64,000 nt of DNA from Emiliania huxleyi CCMP1516. Lineage: Eukaryota; Haptophyta; Isochrysidales; Noelaerhabdaceae. Made by a program: the position numbers and the translations under genes. Below are positions 59,721 to 64,000 of this stretch, one piece after another (position 1 is the stretch's first letter; each line of letters begins with the position of its first letter). Location: positions 247,818 to 311,817 of the forward strand of contig NW_005201165.1 in NCBI RefSeq assembly GCF_000372725.1, in the 5' to 3' direction. The notes beneath the pieces are model-generated. The model had not been told where the DNA came from, ran no database searches, and saw only the letters and a program-made list of their open reading frames with translations.

Positions 59721-60896
59721 TCAGCCGACCGCCTCCATCGCAGCTGGCGCCTCTGCTGGGGCGGAGGTGGGACCGTCGCGCGTGGAGACGACCTCATCGA
59801 TGAGCCCAAACTCGCGCGCCTGCTCGGGCGACATGAAGTGGTCCCGCTCCTTTGCCGATGCAATCTCCTCCACCTGCGGGGCCGGAGGCGAACGGGTGCA
59901 TGCGGGGGCGGGCGGTGGGCCGGCGAGGACACGAGTCACACGCCACTCAATGCGATGCAGCGCAGAGACTAGGGGCACCGCGATCTGCTCGCAGCGGCGG
60001 CCTCCGGAGGGATGCAGCGACTCTCTCTCCCGCGTCTCTCCTAAAGGGGCGGCTCGACCGTCCGGCCGCTGTGCGCCGCGTAGAGCCCGACCAGCCTGCG
60101 TGCCGGCCGCGCAGAGGGGTGGTGTGAGAGCACGAGATGGGGTGAGAGGCGGGAGGCGGAGCTGCTGAGGAGAGGCTGGGCGGCGCGGAGCTGCTCAAGG
60201 GGCAGCTGCGCGGAACCAGAGGTTTGCGTCTGTGCTTTCGGCGGTGGGCACGCCGCCCCTCGAGTCCGGCCAGACGCGCGGCAGACTGCGTGTGGGGGCG
60301 CACCGCTGCTCGGGCGTCGGTATGGCGCAAGAAGCGCTCGTCTCTCGTCTCTCGATGGTCGTCTCTCGATAAGCTGCTCACCTCTCTCGCGTCATCAGGA
60401 TCTCTCGAGCGTGGATCTCGATGTCGGTCGCCTGAGACGGAGACGCCGCCCGAAGGCTGGTGGATCATCCCGCGCGAGGTTGGCAGCGCCCGCCGCATGC
60501 CCGGCGCGCCGGCTGCGAGCAGCAGCGACCCCATCGAGCACGCCTGCCCGACACATAACGTGGCGACCGGCGGCCGCACGAACTGCATGGTGTCGTAGAT
60601 GGCGAGGCCGGCGGTGACCACGCCGCCGGGCGAGTTGATGTACATGTAGATGGGCTTCTCCACCGACTGGGACTCGAGGTACAGCAGCTGCGCCACCACG
60701 ACGTTGCTCGTATCGTCATGGATCGGCCCGTTGAGGCAGACGATGCGCTCCTGCAGCAGCCGCGAGAAGATGTCGAAGGCCCGCTCGCCGCGCGGCGTGG
60801 ACTCGAGCACCATCGGCACCAGGGCCATGCTTCGCCGCGGCGGCCGCCCGCAGAGCGGCGTGCGGCGACAGGCCGCCGACCGTATCGCCCGCATTA
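59721..60896 (-). CDS. clpP: Mitochondrial ClpP protease (apparent 1-nt frameshift)
   Basis: Serine protease subunit of ClpXP. First exon 60382-60896: true ATG ([20 protein letters not shown], a mitochondrial presequence), then [60 protein letters not shown] and [20 protein letters not shown] (catalytic Ser), then [10 protein letters not shown] (catalytic His). After this the conserved [16 protein letters not shown] lies in another frame, offset by one base near 60432. The last exon, 59721-59873, has [20 protein letters not shown] (catalytic Asp region follows). A middle exon with HTDAR at about 60325 is only partly resolved. The three catalytic regions are present; the shift may be an assembly error or a real lesion. 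Divergent from the TauE-like transporter gene. Confidence 0.85.
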
Positions 60897-61276
60897 TTTC
60901 GAGTTTGGATAAAAAAAAGCCGACGTGCAGGTGGGCGGCAGCGGCAACACCAGCACCAGCAGCATCAGCGACCAAGCAGCAGCAGCAAGCATGCGCGAGC
61001 ACAGCAGTCCTCGGGCATCCCCGAGGTGTGGGGTGGATGCAAGCGAGACGGAAAGACGGTCACACTGAGGGGGGGGGCGGCAGCAGGAAGGAGCGAGGGC
61101 GGCGCGGTGAGCGACACACAGACACACACACAGACACACAGACGCTGCAGCTGCCAGTAGCAGATTTTTCTCTAAAAGCATGTCCGCGAAGCTTGGAGAT
61201 CCCCAAAACGCGCTGATTCCGCGGTTCCGATTATAATAACCGCTGGCCGCTCTACCCCGCGCACGTACTCGTACCA
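60897..61276. promoter_or_regulatory. Divergent promoter region (clpP / TauE-like)
   Basis: 380 bp between the two ATGs. Contains a GGGGGGGG-rich stretch near 61070 and a CACACAGACACACACACAGA tract at about 61114-61140. No TATA box identified. Confidence 0.45.
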
Positions 61277-62336
61277 ATGCGCGCTGCTGCCCGGGGCGCC
61301 TGTCGATCGCTGTCCACCGCTGCGCCGCCCCCGCCCCTGTCGATGGCCGATAAGGTGCGGGCATTTGGCTCCCTCCTCGGAACTGGCTTGGCCAGTGGCG
61401 CTCTTGGCGGGCTGGTTGGGCTTGGGGCCCATGGTTCCCCCATTATGGTCCCTGCTCTCAAGTCGATGGCAAAGCACTCGGCAGCCACGGCGACGGGCAC
61501 CGCTGCTGTGGCAGTCGTCTCCACCGGCCTCGCGGGGTGCCTTGGATTTGCGACGGCGGGGAGCTTTGAGCCATCCAAGGGCATGTTTGGGAAGGTGACT
61601 CGGACGCTCTCTAGCTGTCTTTGCTCATTTACTTCTGCCACTGGTGCTCGGCCCCTCTCCCCAGCCTCGCTTGCCTCACGCCTGCCCGCATGCCCCCCGC
61701 CCTTAGATCGAGGTCTTCACCGCCGTGATGACTGGAGTGGGCGCGGCGATCGGCTCGCGCATCGGCACACCCCTCGCTTCCAAGCTGAACCCACAGCTGC
61801 TGCAGCGCTCCTTCGGCGTCGTGCAGCTGGTTCTTGCGCCGCTCGTACTGTACAAACCGATCTACGACAAGCGGGTCAAGGAGGAGGCGGAGCAGCGGAA
61901 GAAGCTGCTCCGCAAGTCGACCACTGTCATCTCCTGGGGGAAGACATATACCGACGCGTACACCACCGTCGGGCGCTTCGCGGAGGCGGCAGGCAGGTCG
62001 CCGCCCATTGGCCTCGCCGCGGGCACCATCTTTGGCGTCCTCGGCGTCGGCGGCGGCGTCGTTATTGCGCCATGCCTCTGCCTCCTCACCAACCTCGACC
62101 ACGCGACGGTGCTCGGCACCACTCTCGCAGCAATGCTCCCGGCCAGCGCCATGACCGCCCTCTCGCACTGGCGCGCGGGCAGCGTGTGCATGTACAGCGC
62201 CGTCCCCCTGGTGCTCGCCACGGCGGCGGGCGGCTACTACGGGTCGAAGCTTGCCGTCGACCTGCCCGAGGAGCAGACAAAGACGCTCTTCGCCGCGACG
62301 ATCTTTGGACTCGGCGTGCGCCGCCTCATGCTGTAG
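61277..62336 (+). CDS. TauE/SafE (TSUP) family membrane transporter, organelle-targeted
   Basis: Exons 61277-61594 and 61707-62336 (GT-AG, phase 0) give 315 residues. N-terminus MRAAARGACRSLSTAAPPPP is a likely mitochondrial or plastid presequence. Two homologous hydrophobic halves: GTGLASGALGGLVGLGAHGS (TSUP-type GxxxGxxGxGGG-like start) with PIMVPALKSM, and GLAAGTIFGVLGVGGGVVIA followed by PCLCLLTNLDHATVLGTTLA. About eight TM helices. Family members export sulfite, sulfoacetate or related organosulfur anions, but the substrate here is unknown. The loop IYDKRVKEEAEQRKKLLRKS separates the halves. Neighbouring clpP is divergent; no operon relation. Confidence 0.87.
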
Positions 62337-62863
62337 ACGCGGGGCCGCGCCAAACCTCTCACATATGTGTACGGAGAATCACAAGCGCCGAACGTTGGGC
62401 GCTGACATTTGGCGAGAGGGGAGTCGCTACGCCTGCAGTGGCAGCGGACAATCTCGTTAACGCGGGGGCGTCGCCTCTGTCGTGTGCTCTCTCTGAGACT
62501 GTGGAGTCGACTAATAGAGACTGGGTACAAAAAGGAGAGACCGCGGGTCCCAGCGGCTCTGGCCCTCTAGTCTGGCCCGCGACTCCCGCGGGGCGCGCGA
62601 TGGCCGATGCGCGCCGCGGCCCGGTCCCGTGCGGGCTCGCCGTGCGCGCGGGGAGAGAGGCACGGCGCCGCGGGTCTCTCTGTGGGGCGCGGCGCGAGCG
62701 ACGGTTTTGCAATTTTGCGGGGTATGAGAACACACACGGTGTGGAAAAAGAGGCATGTTGTTAGTGGAAAGCACGCGCCGGGCGCGCGCCGCCGGCACGC
62801 TGCACACGAAAAATTGACAGGTGTACCACCTTCGTAGGTGTGCGTCCGCAACTCGGCAAGTCC
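62337..62863. other. Intergenic between convergent genes
   Basis: No recognised coding frame or repeat; 3' flanks of the TauE-like gene and of the minus-strand gene ending at 62864. Confidence 0.5.
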
Positions 62864-63391
62864 TCATGCAGCCCCGTCGCCCGGCGTCCCGGAATCCTCG
62901 CCTCCGCTGCCTCCGCTGCCGCCGCCGCCGCCGCTGCCGCCGCCGCTTCCACCACCACTCTCATCATCGCCAGCGCGTCGCTTCTCGAGGATCGGCCGAA
63001 GGAGGCGCGAACCCACCGAATAAGCGACGAGCAGAACGAGCCCACCAGTCGGCCGCAGCGCCTCGGACGGCCCGAACGGCGTGCCCGCATCATCTTGCTG
63101 CTGCTTCACCGAAACCGTCTTCAGAGGCGGCTCTCCTAGCCATCGTCCGACCGGCGTGTCGCCGAGTGCCAGCGACGTGAGGCCCAGCAGGCCGACGCCA
63201 ATGAGCCCTCGCGGGTTGGGAACGAGCTCCGACCAGCCTCCACCGGTTGCTTTTTCCACCTCTTTATCACGCTCTTTGTTTTCGTACAGAAGCACCCTCT
63301 GGACCCGGCGAGGCGCGCCGACCCGGACCGAGGAGAGGCTCAGGCCGCCAGCGAGAGAGGGCAAGCAGCAAAAGCAGAGAAGCAGGCGCAT
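62864..63391 (-). CDS. Small membrane protein with N-terminal signal peptide (possible plastid protein)
   Basis: A single-exon frame of 175 residues from a true ATG at 63391; the upstream in-frame start would be GTG. Residues 1-21 form a signal peptide (MRLLLCFCCLPSLAGGLSLS), followed by an Arg/Val-rich, acid-poor stretch (VRVGAPRRVQRVLLYENKER) as expected of a bipartite plastid presequence in a secondary alga. Then a possible membrane segment, GLIGVGLLGLTSLALG, and a second one, GLVLLVAYSVGSRLL, with a Gly/Ser-rich tail (about 30 Gly/Ser residues). I do not recognise a family; plastid targeting is inferred. Confidence 0.55.
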   Translation of the reverse strand: MRLLLCFCCLPSLAGGLSLSSVRVGAPRRVQRVLLYENKERDKEVEKATGGGWSELVPNPRGLIGVGLLGLTSLALGDTPVGRWLGEPPLKTVSVKQQQDDAGTPFGPSEALRPTGGLVLLVAYSVGSRLLRPILEKRRAGDDESGGGSGGGSGGGGGSGGSGGEDSGTPGDGAA

Positions 63392-64000
63392 CGCAGCCGA
63401 AACAAACACCAGTGGAGCAAAAGAATTTTACGACCTCTCGCGCGCACAACACCGGGATCGCACACGGCAGGGGTGGCGGGACGGTTGTGGAGCGAAGTGG
63501 CGGTAGCCAGCCTCAAGCATCGATGGGATAATAAGATGAGACTACCAGACGAGAACGGGGGGAAGGACAGGCCCCGGGCGACTTTTGACGACGTCGGGGA
63601 TCACAATGTGACGACCAAAACGAAGAAGAAGAAGAGAAAAATCTCTCTCTCTCTCTCTCTCTCTCCCAAAACGATCTTGGGGGCCAGGGTGAGACAACAG
63701 GTCGGGGTGCCACATGGGGCACACCACAGGCGTATTCTAGAGGGGGGAAAGAAACGGGGAATGAGGGGCCCCGCCACGAGAAATGCGTTCTGGGGATGCA
63801 GAGCGTGCAAAGCGGCAAGGGATGAGGCCACAAAAGAGGCGCGCGAGGCAAGGAGGAGACTCGGAGAACTGAGAGACTGGGACGACTGGACACAAGAAGA
63901 CAGTGAGCCACCACAGGCGTCGCTAGCGCACATACTGAGCGGCAGCTGCGCTGGAAATAGACAGCAATAGTCGAACGGGCGGCGCCGGACTCAAACCGGC
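63392..64000. other. Window end: low-confidence frame and possible TE remnant
   Basis: A frame at about 63473-63970 (+) stays open but starts at GTG and spans a CT microsatellite. Its C-terminal part (RNAFWGCRACKAARDEATKE) has a CxxC pair with basic flanks reminiscent of transposase-derived zinc knuckles. No gene call is made. Confidence 0.35.
63642..63665. repeat. (CT)n microsatellite
   Basis: 24 bp of CT dinucleotides within ATCTCTCTCTCTCTC. Confidence 0.95.

Noticed and set aside
60420-60445. 13-nt intron in clpP (gtctccgtctcag)
   Set aside because: Has GT...AG ends but is shorter than any known spliceosomal intron; a one-base error or lesion explains the frame better.
63980-64000. T-arm-like tRNA end on the minus strand (GCCGG-TTTGAGT-CCGGC)
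   Set aside because: The loop lacks the invariant C after TT, and the rest of any tRNA would lie outside the window, so it cannot be supported.
1-64000. Bacterial operons, Shine-Dalgarno starts and CRISPR arrays
   Set aside because: Genes have spliceosomal introns, alternate strands, and there are no arrays with unique spacers; the DNA is eukaryotic.

Overview
The window is nuclear DNA of a GC-rich, intron-bearing eukaryote, most likely a marine unicellular alga and probably a haptophyte. That placement is an inference from four things: about 65-70% GC with strong GC3 bias, short introns, very many GC-AG introns, and a gene set mixing mitochondrial, possible plastid and extracellular-matrix proteins. 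None of the transcription-unit spacing or start contexts looks bacterial. Coordinates of spliced genes were worked out by reading splice sites and checking that exon phases add up. Where a junction did not resolve, the entry says so.

Layout, 1-17.8 kb: a nucleobase-type permease running off the left edge (-); a small hypothetical gene (-); a TGTAGAGC fold-back element; a Pro-rich PAN-like membrane protein (-); the SUMO E2 UBC9 (+); a 2-kb repeat-bearing gap; an ATAD1/Msp1 AAA ATPase (-) divergent from a phytochelatin synthase (+); a seven-exon mitochondrial carrier (-); a 77-residue secreted Cys-rich peptide (+); and an unknown one-TM protein (-).

Layout, 17.8-33.8 kb: a repeat-rich gap with a 366-bp hAT-like MITE; a PFA-DSP phosphatase (+); a ZRANB3-type SNF2/HNH fork-remodelling enzyme (+); a MORN-repeat protein (-); a cold-shock-domain protein (+); the stomatin-like protein SLP-2 (+); a kinesin-13 (-); and a cell-surface protein with a Pro-rich stalk, a YPDL-type Cys domain and one TM (+).

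Layout, 33.8-64 kb: 3.3 kb of AT-rich ATATTG/CAGTATTCAG repeats; a carbohydrate-active neighbourhood made of a GH31 alpha-glucosidase (+), an unknown protein (-), a GH16-sulfatase fusion (-) and a DxD glycosyltransferase (+), the last two head to head; mitochondrial ribosomal protein uS10m (+); an 8-kb gene for a roughly 2,300-residue IPT/TIG-repeat receptor-like protein with a cytoplasmic C2 domain (-); a TAZ-RING protein (+); a 369-bp hAT-like MITE; mitochondrial ClpP (-) divergent from a TauE/TSUP transporter (+); and a small membrane protein with a signal peptide (-).

Main points: (i) roughly half of the introns that can be resolved start with GC rather than GT, and many carry a short direct repeat spanning donor and acceptor junctions; (ii) a single polypeptide joins a GH16 glucanase/galactanase-type domain to a catalytically complete type-I sulfatase; (iii) two non-autonomous hAT-like elements have perfect TIRs and perfect 8-bp target-site duplications; (iv) several introns are filled with 10-13-bp CT-rich minisatellites; (v) a dispersed GGGATGGGAGGACGGCACGCCGCC family sits near gene 5' ends. 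Mitochondrial functions recur (carrier, ATAD1, SLP-2, uS10m, ClpP), but the genes are independent transcription units, not an operon.
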